From Maritimibacter alkaliphilus (GTDB lineage: Bacteria; Pseudomonadota; Alphaproteobacteria; Rhodobacterales; Rhodobacteraceae), in NCBI RefSeq assembly GCF_019801605.1, contig NZ_JAHVIT010000002.1:558001-622000 (forward strand): 64,000 bases of DNA. The letters are read 5' to 3'. Under the pieces are notes generated by a model, which worked only from the letters and a program-made list of their open reading frames with translations, had not been told where the DNA came from and ran no database searches. This document shows, in pieces, positions 29,774-39,197 of this stretch (position 1 is its first letter; every line of letters starts with the position of its first letter). The position numbers and the translations under genes were made by a program.

Positions 29774-32212
29774 TCAGCCGCGGGGCTTGGCGCGCAGTGT
29801 CGGGTCGGCCTGGGTCGGGTCTTCGGGCCAGGGGTGCCGGGGGTAGCGCCCGCGCATGTCCTTGCGCACGTCGGCATAGGACGAGGCCCAGAAGCCGGGA
29901 ATGTCCATCGTCACCTGGACCGGGCGTCCGGCCGGGGAGAGCAGCGTGACCCGCAGGGGTGTACCAGCGACCTTCGGGTGGGTGGTCTGGCCGAACATCT
30001 CCTGCAGGCGCAGGGTGATGCCCGGGGCCTCACCGGAATAATCGATGGCGATCTGGCGTCCGAGCGGTGTGGTGAACTTCGCCGGCACCGCCCGGTCGAT
30101 GGCCTGCATCTGGTCCCACGTCAGCCGGGCGCGCAGCGCGTCGAGCATGTCGAACCGTTTCCAGCCCTCCGCGTCGCGGAGGCCGGAGAGATAGGGCAGC
30201 AGCCAGTCCTCGGCGCTCTCCAGCAGCGCGGCATCGGTCATCTCCGGCAGGTCCGGGTCCTCGGCACGTGCCAGCGTCACCCGCGCGGCAAAGAGCCGGG
30301 CCGGTTCCGACCATGACAGGCCGAGGTCGCGCACGCCCTCCAGCATGGCGCGGGCCACGGCCGCCTCGGGCGCATCGCGCCAGAGCCGGTCCTGCAGGGC
30401 GATGGCGCCGAACATCTCGCGCTGGCGGGCTTCGACCCTCCGGTGACGTCTGGACCAGACCACGTGGTCGACCCATGCGATCTGCTCCGCGAAAAGCCCG
30501 CGCACCTCGCTCTCGCCGATCTGGACCGCCTGCCGGATTGCCGCCTCGCGCGGGTCGCCGTCGGTGTCGGTGACGACGATCAGCCGGGCCCCGGCGAGCG
30601 CATCGCCGGGCTCCAGCTTCACGCCCTTGCCGCCCGAGAGCTGCCAGCGGGGCGCATCGCCCGGACGGCGCAGCCCGATCCGGTCGGGGTAGGCCAGGGC
30701 CACCTGTTCCGCGAGGGAGAGGCCCTTGGGGGCGGGCGCGGCCCGGGCCAGACGTTTGCCCTCGTCCCGGATGCGGTGCAGGGCGCCTGCGTTGGGGTCT
30801 ATCCCGCGCTCCCGCGAGAAACGACGCGGATCGGCGAGGGCCTCGGCCCGCAGGGTCAGGTCGACGGAGGCGCCACGCGGCAGCGGGTCGCGGTCCGCGA
30901 TGAGGGCGGCCATGCGGGCGGCATCGCGGCCCGCGCGGATCAGCATATGGGCGAGGCGCGGATGCAGCGGCAGCGCGGCCACCTCGCGGCCATGGGCGGT
31001 GATCAGGTTCTGCGCATCGAGCGCGCCGAGCATCCGCAGCAGGGCCTGTGCCTCGGCAAAAGCGCCCTCCGGCGGGGGCGTGAGGAAGGGCAGATCGCCC
31101 GGCGCGGCACCCCAGAGCGCCAGTTCCAGCGCGAGGCCCGCGAGGTCCGCGGCCTCGATCTCGGCCGGGGGGTAGGGGGCCAGCGCGCCCTCCTCGCCCC
31201 GGGTCCAGAGGCGATAGCAGGTGCCTTCCGCCACCCGGCCCGCGCGGCCGGCCCGCTGGGTCGCCTCGGCGCGGGTCACGCGCTCTGTCACCAGCCGCGC
31301 CATGCCCGAGCCGGGATCGAAGCGCAACCGGCGGGCCCGGCCTGCATCCACCACGACGCGGATATCCTCGATGGTGAGAGAGGTTTCGGCGATGGAGGTC
31401 GCCAGCACCACCTTGCGGCCCTGTTGCACCGGCGCGATGGCCGCGCGCTGGGCGGCGAAGTCCATGGCACCGAAGAGCGGGCGCAGCTGGCAGCCCCCGG
31501 GCAGGCGGGAGGAGAGCAGCGCCTCGGTGCGCCGGATCTCGCCCTCGCCGGGCAGGAAGACCAGCACGCCGCCCTCGGTCTCGGAGACGGCCTGCGCCAC
31601 GAGGTCGGCGGTGGCCTCGGGCAGCCGCGTGCGGGGCGGCAGCGGCCGGTCGAGCCAGCGGGTCCCAACCGGGAAGGCGCGGCCCTCGGAGGTGACCAGC
31701 GGCGCGTCCTCCATCAGGGCGGCGACGGGGCCCGCGTCTAGCGTGGCCGACATGGCAACGAGGATCAGGTCCTCGCGCAGGGCGCCCGCGATCTCGAGGC
31801 AGAGTGCGAGGCCGAGGTCGGCGTTCAGGCTGCGTTCGTGGAATTCGTCGAAGAGCACGGCGCCCACGCCCGACAGCTCCGGATCGGACTGGATCATCCG
31901 GGTGAGGATGCCCTCGGTCACCACCTCGATCCGCGTGGCCTTCGAGGTCTTGGCCTCGCCCCGCACCCGGTACCCGACGGTCTGCCCGGCGCTTTCCCCC
32001 AGCGTTTCGGCCATGCGTTCGGCGGCGGCGCGGGCCGCAAGGCGGCGCGGCTCCAGCATCAGGATGCGGCCCGGGGTGAGGCCGGCATCGAGGATCGCCA
32101 GCGGAACGCGCGTCGTCTTGCCGGCGCCGGGCGGGGCCTGCAGCACGGCACGGCCGCGGGCGCGGAGCGCGGCGATCAGGTCGGGCAGGGCGGCGTCGAT
32201 GGGCAGGTGCAT
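29774..32212 (-). CDS. hrpB: ATP-dependent helicase HrpB
   Basis: An 812-residue DEAH-box protein of normal HrpB length. Motif I is APPGAGKTT, motif Ia LEPRRLAARA, motif II DEFHERS (an H-containing variant of DEAH), motif III SATLDAG, motif V AETSLTIEDI and motif VI TQRAGRAGRV. A helicase-associated region and the HrpB C-terminal domain follow, ending KVAGTPLRVTLLSPAGRPVQVT. Bacterial HrpB is a putative RNA helicase; its cellular role is poorly defined and related proteins act in RNA processing and stress. It is transcribed alone; 423 bp separate it from the divergent MFS gene. Confidence 0.94.
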   Translation of the reverse strand: MHLPIDAALPDLIAALRARGRAVLQAPPGAGKTTRVPLAILDAGLTPGRILMLEPRRLAARAAAERMAETLGESAGQTVGYRVRGEAKTSKATRIEVVTEGILTRMIQSDPELSGVGAVLFDEFHERSLNADLGLALCLEIAGALREDLILVAMSATLDAGPVAALMEDAPLVTSEGRAFPVGTRWLDRPLPPRTRLPEATADLVAQAVSETEGGVLVFLPGEGEIRRTEALLSSRLPGGCQLRPLFGAMDFAAQRAAIAPVQQGRKVVLATSIAETSLTIEDIRVVVDAGRARRLRFDPGSGMARLVTERVTRAEATQRAGRAGRVAEGTCYRLWTRGEEGALAPYPPAEIEAADLAGLALELALWGAAPGDLPFLTPPPEGAFAEAQALLRMLGALDAQNLITAHGREVAALPLHPRLAHMLIRAGRDAARMAALIADRDPLPRGASVDLTLRAEALADPRRFSRERGIDPNAGALHRIRDEGKRLARAAPAPKGLSLAEQVALAYPDRIGLRRPGDAPRWQLSGGKGVKLEPGDALAGARLIVVTDTDGDPREAAIRQAVQIGESEVRGLFAEQIAWVDHVVWSRRHRRVEARQREMFGAIALQDRLWRDAPEAAVARAMLEGVRDLGLSWSEPARLFAARVTLARAEDPDLPEMTDAALLESAEDWLLPYLSGLRDAEGWKRFDMLDALRARLTWDQMQAIDRAVPAKFTTPLGRQIAIDYSGEAPGITLRLQEMFGQTTHPKVAGTPLRVTLLSPAGRPVQVTMDIPGFWASSYADVRKDMRGRYPRHPWPEDPTQADPTLRAKPRG

Positions 32213-32634
32213 GGCGCCTTATCGGATATCGGCCCTGTCGCGGCAATGGGCCCGAGGATTGGGGCGACGTCCCGAGATGAGGCCACCGGGGCGTGCGGCT
32301 CGCCTGACACGCAGGGTGCCCGGTGCCGGTGACCTGTGTCGGCCCGCGCCGGTCCCTTGCGTACGTTGGCGGACCGCGTCCGCTCTGTCCGGGCGGCCGC
32401 CCGTGTCGCGGGCGCCATCTCACGCCACCCCGCCGATACGAGGGAGGGCGCTCCTCCGCCTGCCTGCGCGATGCCCTGCGCAGCGCACGGCAAAAACCCT
32501 GCATCCCCATTGCGTTGTCCGCGAGAAACGTGCGTTATGCATCTGTTCGCGCGGGAGGGGGAGGCAGGCCTGCGCCGGGCCAATGCCATGCCTCCGATGC
32601 CGCCCGCAGGGCGCCAGCCGAGCGGAGCCCCGCG
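32213..32634. other. Divergent intergenic region between hrpB and the MFS gene
   Basis: These 422 bases contain no frame with a ribosome site and family features. They are GC-rich with a few weak promoter-like hexamers (for example TTGCGT near 32511 and TTATGC near 32534, 19 bp apart) and no strong palindrome. Confidence 0.4.
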
Positions 32635-34272
32635 ATGGAACCCAGGAGCAACACCTTCGCGCCCTTCGCGAATCCGACCTTCCGGTCGCTCTGGCTCGCC
32701 TCGCAGGTCTCCAACCTCGGCGGGCTGGTGCAGATGGTGGGCGCAGGCTGGCTGATGACCTCGCTGGCCGGAACCTCCGACATGGTGGCGCTGGTGCAGG
32801 CCTCCAACACGCTGCCGATCATGGTCTTCTCGCTGGTGTCGGGGGCGCTGGCCGACAGTTTCGACCGCCGCACCATCCTGATGAGCGCGCAGGTCTTCAT
32901 GCTGGCGGTCTCGATCGCGCTGGCGGTCTGTTCCTACATGGACCTGCTGGGGCCATGGGGCCTGCTGGCCTTCACCTTCGCGATCGGCTGCGGCATGGCG
33001 CTCTACAACCCGTCGTGGCAGGCCAGCATGGGCGACATCGTCCGGCGCGAGAACCTCTCGGCCGCGGTCTCGCTCAACTCGATGGGGTTCAACCTGATGC
33101 GGTCGGTCGGGCCCGCGCTCGGCGGCCTGCTGGTGGCGCTGGCGGGGGCGGCGGCAGCCTTTGCCTTCAACGCGGTCACCTACCTGCCGAACATCCTCGC
33201 GCTCTGGCTCTGGAAGCCCGAGAAGAAGGCCGAGCGCCTGCCGCGGGAACCCCTGCCGCAGGCCCTTGGCGCCGGGCTGCGCTACATGTCGATGTCGCCG
33301 CACCTGGTCAAGGTGATGGCGCGCAGCTGCCTTTTCGGCTTCGCGGCCTCCTCGGCCATGGCGCTGCTGCCGCTGGTGGCGCGGGACATGCTGCAGGGCA
33401 CCGCGCTGACCTATGGCCTGCTGCTCGGCTTCTTCGGGCTGGGGGCCATCGGCGGCGTGATGATCAACGGACGGGTCCGGTCGCGCTACCGCAACGAGCA
33501 GATCGTGGTGGCGGCCTTCCTCGGGTTCTCCGCGGGCATGGCGATCCTCTCTGTCGGGACGCATATCGCGATCTCCGCGGTAGGGCTGCTGATCTCGGGT
33601 GCCTGCTGGGTGCTGGCGCTGTCGCTCTTCAACGTGACGGTGCAGCTCTCAACCCCGCGGTGGGTCGTGGGGCGGGCGCTGTCCTTCTACCAGACCGCCA
33701 CCTTCGGCGGCATGGCGCTGGGGGCCTGGACCTGGGGCCTCTTCGCCGAGGCGCATTCCGTCACCGTCGCCCTGCTGCTGGCCAGTGCGCTTTTGCTGCT
33801 GGGTGCGCTGGTGGGCCGCTGGATCGGGCTGGGGGAGTTCGGCGGTGTCGATCTCGACCCGCTAAACACCTTCCACGAGCCGGAGTTGCGGCTTGATCTG
33901 CGGGCGCGGTCCGGCCCGATCGTGATCATGATCGACTATATCATCGACGAGAAGGACGTGGATGATTTCCTCGCCGCGATCCACCGCCGCCGCCGGGTGC
34001 GGATCCGGGACGGGGCGCGGAACTGGTCGCTTCTGCGGGATCTCGAGAACCCGGACCTCTGGCGCGAACGTTTCCACGTCGCGACGTGGAACGACTACCT
34101 GCGCCACAACGCGCGGCGGACCAAGTCCGACCTCGAAGGCTACGAGGCGTTGCAGGCGCTGCACCGCGGGCCCGAGCGTCCGCAGGTCCACCGGATGATC
34201 GAACGGCAGGCCGTGCCGTTGCACGAGGACCTGCCGCTGAAACCATCCTCGGCGGAGATGCCGCATCACTGA
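32635..34272 (+). CDS. MFS transporter with C-terminal soluble domain
   Basis: A 545-residue protein of the MFS_3 (EntS/Bcr-like) type. About 11-12 hydrophobic segments run from residue 12 to 405, with the loop motif DSFDRRTILMSAQ between helices 2 and 3 resembling the MFS signature. After residue 425 about 120 soluble residues follow (PIVIMIDYIIDEKDVDDFLAAI through HVATWNDYLRHNARRT), which resemble the dimeric alpha/beta barrel (antibiotic monooxygenase-like) fold that some of these transporters carry fused to the C-terminus. The ATG at 32635 is chosen since CGGAG precedes it and the first helix follows. An exporter of a metabolite or drug is likely, but the substrate is unknown. Confidence 0.85.
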   Translation: MEPRSNTFAPFANPTFRSLWLASQVSNLGGLVQMVGAGWLMTSLAGTSDMVALVQASNTLPIMVFSLVSGALADSFDRRTILMSAQVFMLAVSIALAVCSYMDLLGPWGLLAFTFAIGCGMALYNPSWQASMGDIVRRENLSAAVSLNSMGFNLMRSVGPALGGLLVALAGAAAAFAFNAVTYLPNILALWLWKPEKKAERLPREPLPQALGAGLRYMSMSPHLVKVMARSCLFGFAASSAMALLPLVARDMLQGTALTYGLLLGFFGLGAIGGVMINGRVRSRYRNEQIVVAAFLGFSAGMAILSVGTHIAISAVGLLISGACWVLALSLFNVTVQLSTPRWVVGRALSFYQTATFGGMALGAWTWGLFAEAHSVTVALLLASALLLLGALVGRWIGLGEFGGVDLDPLNTFHEPELRLDLRARSGPIVIMIDYIIDEKDVDDFLAAIHRRRRVRIRDGARNWSLLRDLENPDLWRERFHVATWNDYLRHNARRTKSDLEGYEALQALHRGPERPQVHRMIERQAVPLHEDLPLKPSSAEMPHH

Positions 34273-34328
34273 GTCTCGCGCGCGGCACCCGGCGGGGCGC
34301 CTGCCGTGTTGGTCGTCCTCCCAGAACG

Positions 34329-35096
34329 TTACTTCGGCGCCATCCGCAGGGCGCCGTCGAGGCGGATCACCTCGCCGTTGAGCATCCGGTTCTCGAGGAT
34401 ATGTTTCGCCAACGCCGCGTATTCCGCCGGATCGCCGAGGCGGGCGGGGAAGGGCACGCTGGCGCCGAGGGAGTCCTGCACCTCCTGCGGCAGCCCGGCC
34501 ATCATCGGCGTGCCGAAGATGCCCGGCGCGATGGTCACCACGCGGATGCCATGGCGTGCCAGTTCGCGGGCGGCGGGCAGGGTCAGCGCCGCGACGCCCC
34601 CCTTGGAGGCCGCGTAGGCTGCCTGTCCGATCTGCCCGTCCTGCGCCGCGATCGAGGCGGTGTTGACGATCACGCCCCGTTCGCCATCGGCACCGGGCGC
34701 GTTCTTCGCCATGGCATCGGCGGCCAGCCGCAGCATGTTGAACGTGCCGACGAGGTTGATCTGCACCGCGCGGGCAAAGCTCTCCAGCCGGTGCGGCCCC
34801 TCGCGGCCTACGATCTTCTCGCCCGGGGCGACGCCCGCGCAATTCACCAGCGCGTCGAGCTGGCCGAAGCGGTCGAGGGCGGCGGCGACCGCGGCCTGAC
34901 CGTCCGCCTCGCTGGTGACATCGCAGCGCTGGAAATGCGCCTGCGGGCCAAGCGCGGCCTGTTGCGCGGCGCCCGCCTCGGCGTTCATGTCCGCCAGCAC
35001 CACGCGCGCGCCAGCGTCCACTGCCATCTGTGCCACGGCGGCCCCGAGGCCCGAAGCCCCGCCGGTGATCAGGATCACCCTGTCTTCAAGTTGCAT
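34329..35096 (-). CDS. Short-chain dehydrogenase (3-hydroxyacyl-CoA dehydrogenase type 2-like)
   Basis: A 255-residue classical [11 protein letters not shown] (11-18) binds NAD, NCAG is at about 85-88, and Ser148, Tyr161 and Lys165 (AYAASK) form the catalytic triad. The long insert before the catalytic serine and the [20 protein letters not shown] segment resemble HSD17B10/short-chain 3-hydroxyacyl-CoA dehydrogenases acting on 2-methyl-3-hydroxybutyryl-CoA. It converges with the MFS gene, and lies 159 bp after pxpA on the same strand, so co-transcription with the oxoprolinase genes is possible but unproven. Confidence 0.87.
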   Translation of the reverse strand: MQLEDRVILITGGASGLGAAVAQMAVDAGARVVLADMNAEAGAAQQAALGPQAHFQRCDVTSEADGQAAVAAALDRFGQLDALVNCAGVAPGEKIVGREGPHRLESFARAVQINLVGTFNMLRLAADAMAKNAPGADGERGVIVNTASIAAQDGQIGQAAYAASKGGVAALTLPAARELARHGIRVVTIAPGIFGTPMMAGLPQEVQDSLGASVPFPARLGDPAEYAALAKHILENRMLNGEVIRLDGALRMAPK

Positions 35097-35255
35097 GTGT
35101 CTCGTCCTCCCTTGCCGCGCGGGGGCGGCGCCTGCTTCCCGTGATAGGGGCGGGGGCGGGAGGGATCAATTCCGGCGCATGTCGCAGGGACCGGAACGCA
35201 GCGTGCCGGACCCGATCACGGGCCCGGCACGGCCTGTCTGGCGGTGCAGCGGGGC

Positions 35256-36011
35256 TCAGAGCCCGGCGATCTCCACGCCCTCGGCCTCCAGCCCGCGGCG
35301 CAGGGCGCGGGCCATGTCGACGGCACCCTGCGTGTCGCCATGCAGGCAGATCGTGTCGATCCGGCACGGGATGTGCTTGCCGCTTTCGGTGATGATCGCG
35401 CCGGCCTTCAGCATCTCGAGGATGCGGGCCGTGATCGCCTCCGGATCGTGCAGCACCGCGCCGGGCTGGCCGCGCGCCACCAGCGTGCCATCGTCGTTGT
35501 AGGCGCGGTCGGCAAAGATCTCGCCCGCCCAGTTGCAGCCGATGTCGCGCACCACGTCTTCCATCGCCGTGGCGGCCAGCACCATGATCACGATGTCGGG
35601 CTGCACCTTCAGCGCGGCCTCGTAGCAGGCCCGGGCCATGTCCGCGTCTTCCGAGCACATGTTGGACAGCGCCCCGTGCAGCTTGAGGTGGCGCACCTCG
35701 CCCCCGGCGGCGTGGGCCATCGCCTGCGCCGCGCCCAGCTGGTAGGTCACCATGTTGGCCAGTTCCGCGTGGCTCATGGGGATGCGGCGGCGGCCGAAGC
35801 CCTTGAGGTCGTTGAACCCGGGATGCGCCCCGATGCCCACGCCGTTCTCCAGCGCCAGCCGCATCGTGCGGGCCATCACGTCCGGGTCACCGGCATGGAA
35901 GCCGCAGGCGATGTTGGCCGAGGAAATCACCTCCATCAGCGCGGCATCGTCGCCCTTGGTCCAGTCGCCGAAGCCTTCGCCGATGTCGGAATTCAGGTCC
36001 ACCTTGAGCAT
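35256..36011 (-). CDS. pxpA: 5-oxoprolinase subunit PxpA (LamB/YcsF family)
   Basis: A 251-residue LamB/YcsF protein. DLNSDIGEGFG at the N-terminus, NIACGFHAGDPDVM and GAHPGFNDLKGFGRRRI are the family hallmarks. PxpA with PxpB and PxpC forms the ATP-dependent prokaryotic 5-oxoprolinase that opens 5-oxoproline to glutamate. It lies two bases after pxpC, with GGAG in the pxpC end as ribosome site, completing a pxpB-pxpC-pxpA operon. A divergent TRAP transporter is the likely uptake route for the substrate. Confidence 0.93.
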   Translation of the reverse strand: MLKVDLNSDIGEGFGDWTKGDDAALMEVISSANIACGFHAGDPDVMARTMRLALENGVGIGAHPGFNDLKGFGRRRIPMSHAELANMVTYQLGAAQAMAHAAGGEVRHLKLHGALSNMCSEDADMARACYEAALKVQPDIVIMVLAATAMEDVVRDIGCNWAGEIFADRAYNDDGTLVARGQPGAVLHDPEAITARILEMLKAGAIITESGKHIPCRIDTICLHGDTQGAVDMARALRRGLEAEGVEIAGL

Positions 36012-36013
36012 GT

Positions 36014-37033
36014 TCACTCCTCCAGCTCTCTTCCGGCCGTGACGCCGCTGATCAATGTGTAGGCCAGCAGGTCGGGAATGCTGGCCGGGTCGCGCACCAA
36101 TGGCTTGGCCGATCGGCGCAGGGTCTTGAGCCGCGCGGCATGGGTGGCGGCGAGGCGGTCCGCCTCGTCGATCCCGATACGCTGGAAGCGAAGCTGCGCG
36201 CCAAGCGGTGCCTGCGCCACGCGGGCGAGGTCGGGGCCGATGACGGTGCCGATGCGGGGGTAGCCGCCGATGGTCTGGCATTCCGCCAGCAGCACGTAGG
36301 GCTGCCCGTCGCCGGTCATCTGGAGATCGCCTTCGAGGATGAAATCCGACGACAGGCCCGAGGTGACCTCGGCCGCGAAGGGCGGGGCCTCGGTCTCCAG
36401 CCGCACGCCCTGCCGGTTGGCGGTGGCCGAGCGGGTGAAGGTCGTCTCCTCGAAACGCGCCAGCGTCTCGGGGGCGAAGAGGCCGGTCTGCGGCCCCTCG
36501 ATGAAGCGCACCGTGCCGCCGGTGAACCGCGCCTCGGGGATGAGGCCCATGGCGGGCGTCTCGGGCGCGGGATCGGCGCCGAGGGGCAGGCGGTCGCCGT
36601 CTTTGAGCAGCGCGCCGAGGCCCGCGGTCAGATGCGTGCTGCGGCTGCCGAGAAGCGGCGTGGTCGCGATGCCGCCCGCGGGGGTGAGATAGCCATAAGT
36701 GCCGACCTCTGCCGCGCCGACGGTCAGGCGCTGGCCGGGTTCCAGCAGGTGGCTGGCGTTCCAGCGTATGTCGCGCTGATCGATGCGGGCCCTCATCGGG
36801 GCGCCGGTCAGGGCGATGCGCATGGGCACGTCGACCTCGAAGGTGCCGCCCATGCCCGCCATCTCGATGGCCGCCGCGGGCGCGCGCAGGCCCAGCAGGG
36901 CCGCCGCCTCGTGGAGGGCGAGGGGATCGGCCGCGCCACCGCGCGAGAGGCCGATATGCGCCATGTTCGGGCGCCCGGTGTCCTGAACGCTGACCCCCGG
37001 ACCGGCAGAGCGGATGAGGAGCGTGGCGGTCAT
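36014..37033 (-). CDS. pxpC: 5-oxoprolinase subunit PxpC (biotin-dependent carboxyltransferase-like)
   Basis: A 339-residue protein of the allophanate hydrolase subunit 2 family. GPGVSVQDTGRPNMAHIGLSRGGAADPLAL at the N-terminus is diagnostic, and GYLTPAGGIATTPLLGSRSTHLTAGLGALLKDGD forms the central signature. It contributes the cyclase/hydrolase part of 5-oxoprolinase. Its ATG overlaps the pxpB stop by four bases (ATGA). Confidence 0.92.
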   Translation of the reverse strand: MTATLLIRSAGPGVSVQDTGRPNMAHIGLSRGGAADPLALHEAAALLGLRAPAAAIEMAGMGGTFEVDVPMRIALTGAPMRARIDQRDIRWNASHLLEPGQRLTVGAAEVGTYGYLTPAGGIATTPLLGSRSTHLTAGLGALLKDGDRLPLGADPAPETPAMGLIPEARFTGGTVRFIEGPQTGLFAPETLARFEETTFTRSATANRQGVRLETEAPPFAAEVTSGLSSDFILEGDLQMTGDGQPYVLLAECQTIGGYPRIGTVIGPDLARVAQAPLGAQLRFQRIGIDEADRLAATHAARLKTLRRSAKPLVRDPASIPDLLAYTLISGVTAGRELEE

Positions 37034-37800
37034 CGGCGGATCTCGCAGCGGGCGCCGCCCTCCGGATCATCCGCCGCAAGAAGGCCGTCCATCTCGCCGC
37101 CCGATACGGTGGCAAGCCTCAGCTCGTCACCGGCACGCAGCGGCACGGGGGCCTCTGCCTCGGGCCGGAAGGCGCGGAAGGCGCAGCGCCCGACCTGCCG
37201 CCAGCCGGTGGGCGAGGCATTGGGGAAAAGCACGAGCTGACGCACGGCAAGGGCGATGGCCCCGCGCGGCACCTGCGGGTTGATGCTGGACATGCGGGGC
37301 AGGTCCAGCGCCTCGGGCAGCAGGCCGAGGTAGGGCTGGCCGGGGGCAAAACCGATGGCCAGGACCCGCAGGGGCGTCTCGGCGATGGTGCGGATCACCT
37401 CTTCCGCCGCGAGGCCCGACAGCTCGGAGACCGCGTCGAGGTCGGGGCCATGGTCACCACCGAAGGCCACGGGAATGTGCCAGACCCGGGCCGCCGGCTC
37501 GGGCGTGGCCTCGCGCCAGTCGCGTCCCTCCAGCAACCGCTCGATCCGGGCGCGCAGCGCGATCCGGTCGGTGGTTTCGGGGTCATAGCGAAAGAGGACG
37601 GAGGTCAGGCTGGGCATGACCCGCAGCACGCCTTCGGGCGGATCGGCCTGTGCGCGGTCGTTGAGGACCTGCGCCGCGGCGGTCGCCCAGGGGGCGGCGG
37701 TCAGCGCGAATCGCACCAGCCAGCCATCCCGCCCGAGGGGCAGGATCTCGGCCGGTTGCTGCTCTGCACGGCCCGTCATGGCGGAGACGTCGTCGAACAT
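37030..37800 (-). CDS. pxpB: 5-oxoprolinase subunit PxpB (KipI/allophanate hydrolase subunit 1-like)
   Basis: A 256-residue protein with VLRVMPSLTSVLFRYDP near the N-terminus and IGFAPGQPYLGLLPEALDLPRM, the KipI/subunit 1 signature, ending in a carbohydrate-kinase-like strand set. It completes 5-oxoprolinase with PxpC and PxpA. ATG at 37800 is taken as start; another in-frame ATG (37779) lacks a ribosome site. It is divergent from a TRAP receptor gene, 183 bp away. Subunit naming follows the pxp nomenclature; historically these were annotated as urea amidolyase subunits. Confidence 0.9.
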   Translation of the reverse strand: MFDDVSAMTGRAEQQPAEILPLGRDGWLVRFALTAAPWATAAAQVLNDRAQADPPEGVLRVMPSLTSVLFRYDPETTDRIALRARIERLLEGRDWREATPEPAARVWHIPVAFGGDHGPDLDAVSELSGLAAEEVIRTIAETPLRVLAIGFAPGQPYLGLLPEALDLPRMSSINPQVPRGAIALAVRQLVLFPNASPTGWRQVGRCAFRAFRPEAEAPVPLRAGDELRLATVSGGEMDGLLAADDPEGGARCEIRR

Positions 37801-37894
37801 GATCTGTTGTACCCTGTCGGTCGGTCCCGGCCCTGTTCTTATTGGCTCCCGGATTGATCGTGGAAGGGGCCTTGGGCGCGGGTTTCGAAGTTTT

Positions 37895-37933
37895 CGTTGA
37901 CACATGATGCAAAATGCCGACAAATTGTCAACG
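37895..37933. promoter_or_regulatory. Face-to-face promoter/operator between pxpB and dctP
   Basis: CGTTGACA (37895-37902) and TGTCAACG (37926-37933) are a perfect 8-bp inverted repeat, 23 bp apart. Each half contains a TTGACA -35 hexamer pointing toward the other, serving dctP (plus) and pxpB (minus). Between and beyond them are further GACA/TGTC half-sites, including GACAAATTGTC (37919-37929) and TGTCAACGTTATGACA. The arrangement suggests one regulator controls both units. Confidence 0.55.
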
Positions 37934-37983
37934 TTATGACAGCGAGGTGAAGACAACTTCACCCTTTCGACAGGAGAATGAAG

Positions 37984-38949
37984 ATGAACAAGTTCGTGCT
38001 CACCGTCGCCGCCGCGATGGGGATTGCCACTGCGGCCCAGGCCCAGACCTGGGACATGCCGACCCCCTATGGCGATGCCACCTTCCACACCCAGAACATC
38101 CGCGAATTCGCCGAGGACGTCTCGGAGGCGACCGACGGCGGCCTCACCATCGAGGTGCATTCCGCGGGCTCGCTCTTCCCCCACGGCGAGATCAAGAACG
38201 CCGTCCGCTCGGGCCAGGTCCCGGTGGGCGAGTTCTTCCTCTCCACGCTGGCGAACGAGGACCTCGCCTTCGGGATGGACAGCCAGCCCTTCCTCGCCAC
38301 CAGCTACGCCGAGGCCGAGACCCTCTGGGCCGCCCAGAAGCCGGTGATCGAGGAGCTGCTGGCCAAGCAGGGCCTCAAGCCGCTCTTCTCCGTCGCGTGG
38401 CCGGCGCAGGGGCTCTACACCAACGGCGAAATCGCCACCGTCGATGACCTCGCCGGTCTGCGGTTCCGGGCCTACAACCCGGCGCTGGAGCAATTCGCCT
38501 CGCTCGCCAAGGCCGCGCCCGTGCAGGTCGAGGCCGCGGATATCCCGCAGGCCTTCACCACCGGCCAGGTCGAGGCGATGATCACCTCGCCCTCCACCGG
38601 CGCCAACTCCAAGGCCTGGGACTTCGTCGACACCTACACCCCGATCGACGCCTGGGTGCCCAAGAACATCGTCGTGGTGAACCAGCGGGCCTTCGACCGC
38701 CTGGGCGCCGACGTGCAGGAGGCCGTGCTGGCCGCCGCCGCCGAGGCCGAGACCCGCGGCTGGGAGATGTCCAGGGCCGAGGCAGAGGCCAAGACCGCCG
38801 AGATGCAGGAAAACGGCATGACCATCGCCACCCCGAGCGCCGCATTGACCGAGGGGCTTCAGGCGATCGGTGCGCAGATGCTGGCATCGTGGAAAGAGAA
38901 GGCCAGCCCCGAGGCGCTGGCGATCCTCGAGGCCTACGAAGCACAGTGA
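37984..38949 (+). CDS. TRAP transporter substrate-binding protein DctP (5-oxoprolinase-linked)
   Basis: A 321-residue periplasmic receptor. A signal peptide of about 21 residues (MNKFVLTVAAAMG...AQA) is followed by a DctP body with VHSAGSLFPHGEIKNAVRSGQ and LAGLRFRAYNPA. It binds a carboxylate substrate for the DctQM permease. Two ATGs, at 37978 and 37984, are in frame; AGGAG at 37972-37976 has proper spacing only to 37984. The divergent PxpABC suggests 5-oxoproline or a related lactam/N-acyl amino acid as ligand, which is inference. An intercistronic hairpin follows the stop. Confidence 0.9.
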   Translation: MNKFVLTVAAAMGIATAAQAQTWDMPTPYGDATFHTQNIREFAEDVSEATDGGLTIEVHSAGSLFPHGEIKNAVRSGQVPVGEFFLSTLANEDLAFGMDSQPFLATSYAEAETLWAAQKPVIEELLAKQGLKPLFSVAWPAQGLYTNGEIATVDDLAGLRFRAYNPALEQFASLAKAAPVQVEAADIPQAFTTGQVEAMITSPSTGANSKAWDFVDTYTPIDAWVPKNIVVVNQRAFDRLGADVQEAVLAAAAEAETRGWEMSRAEAEAKTAEMQENGMTIATPSAALTEGLQAIGAQMLASWKEKASPEALAILEAYEAQ

Positions 38950-38957
38950 TCCGGGTC

Positions 38958-38983
38958 CGGCCCGTCCCTCCGGGGGCGGGCCG
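38958..38983 (+). other. Intercistronic hairpin between dctP and dctQ
   Basis: CGGCCCGTCCC (38958-38968) pairs with GGGGCGGGCCG (38973-38983) around a 4-nt loop. It follows the dctP stop by eight bases and lies 214 bp before dctQ, the position where partial terminators or mRNA-stabilising hairpins limit membrane-subunit expression. Confidence 0.65.
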
Positions 38984-39197
38984 TTCTCCATCGCCGGGCC
39001 ATACGCGGGGCATCTGCGCCACAGGGTCCGGGCCGTTGCTTCGTGCGTCCCTGTCGGGTCACCCTGCGCCGATGGCCCTGAGCCTCGGGTCGAGGGCTCT
39101 TCCGACAGGTCCCCTGCCGCCGCGCGTCAGAGCGTCCGCGTGATGCGGGCCGATGCGGCGGTATCCCCTTCCCCCAGCCCATCAGGGAGGCCCCGCC

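Noticed and set aside
30030-32510. A frame of about 826 codons on the same strand as hrpB, shifted
   Set aside because: Arg/Pro/Ala-rich frame-shadow; the hrpB frame contains all helicase motifs.
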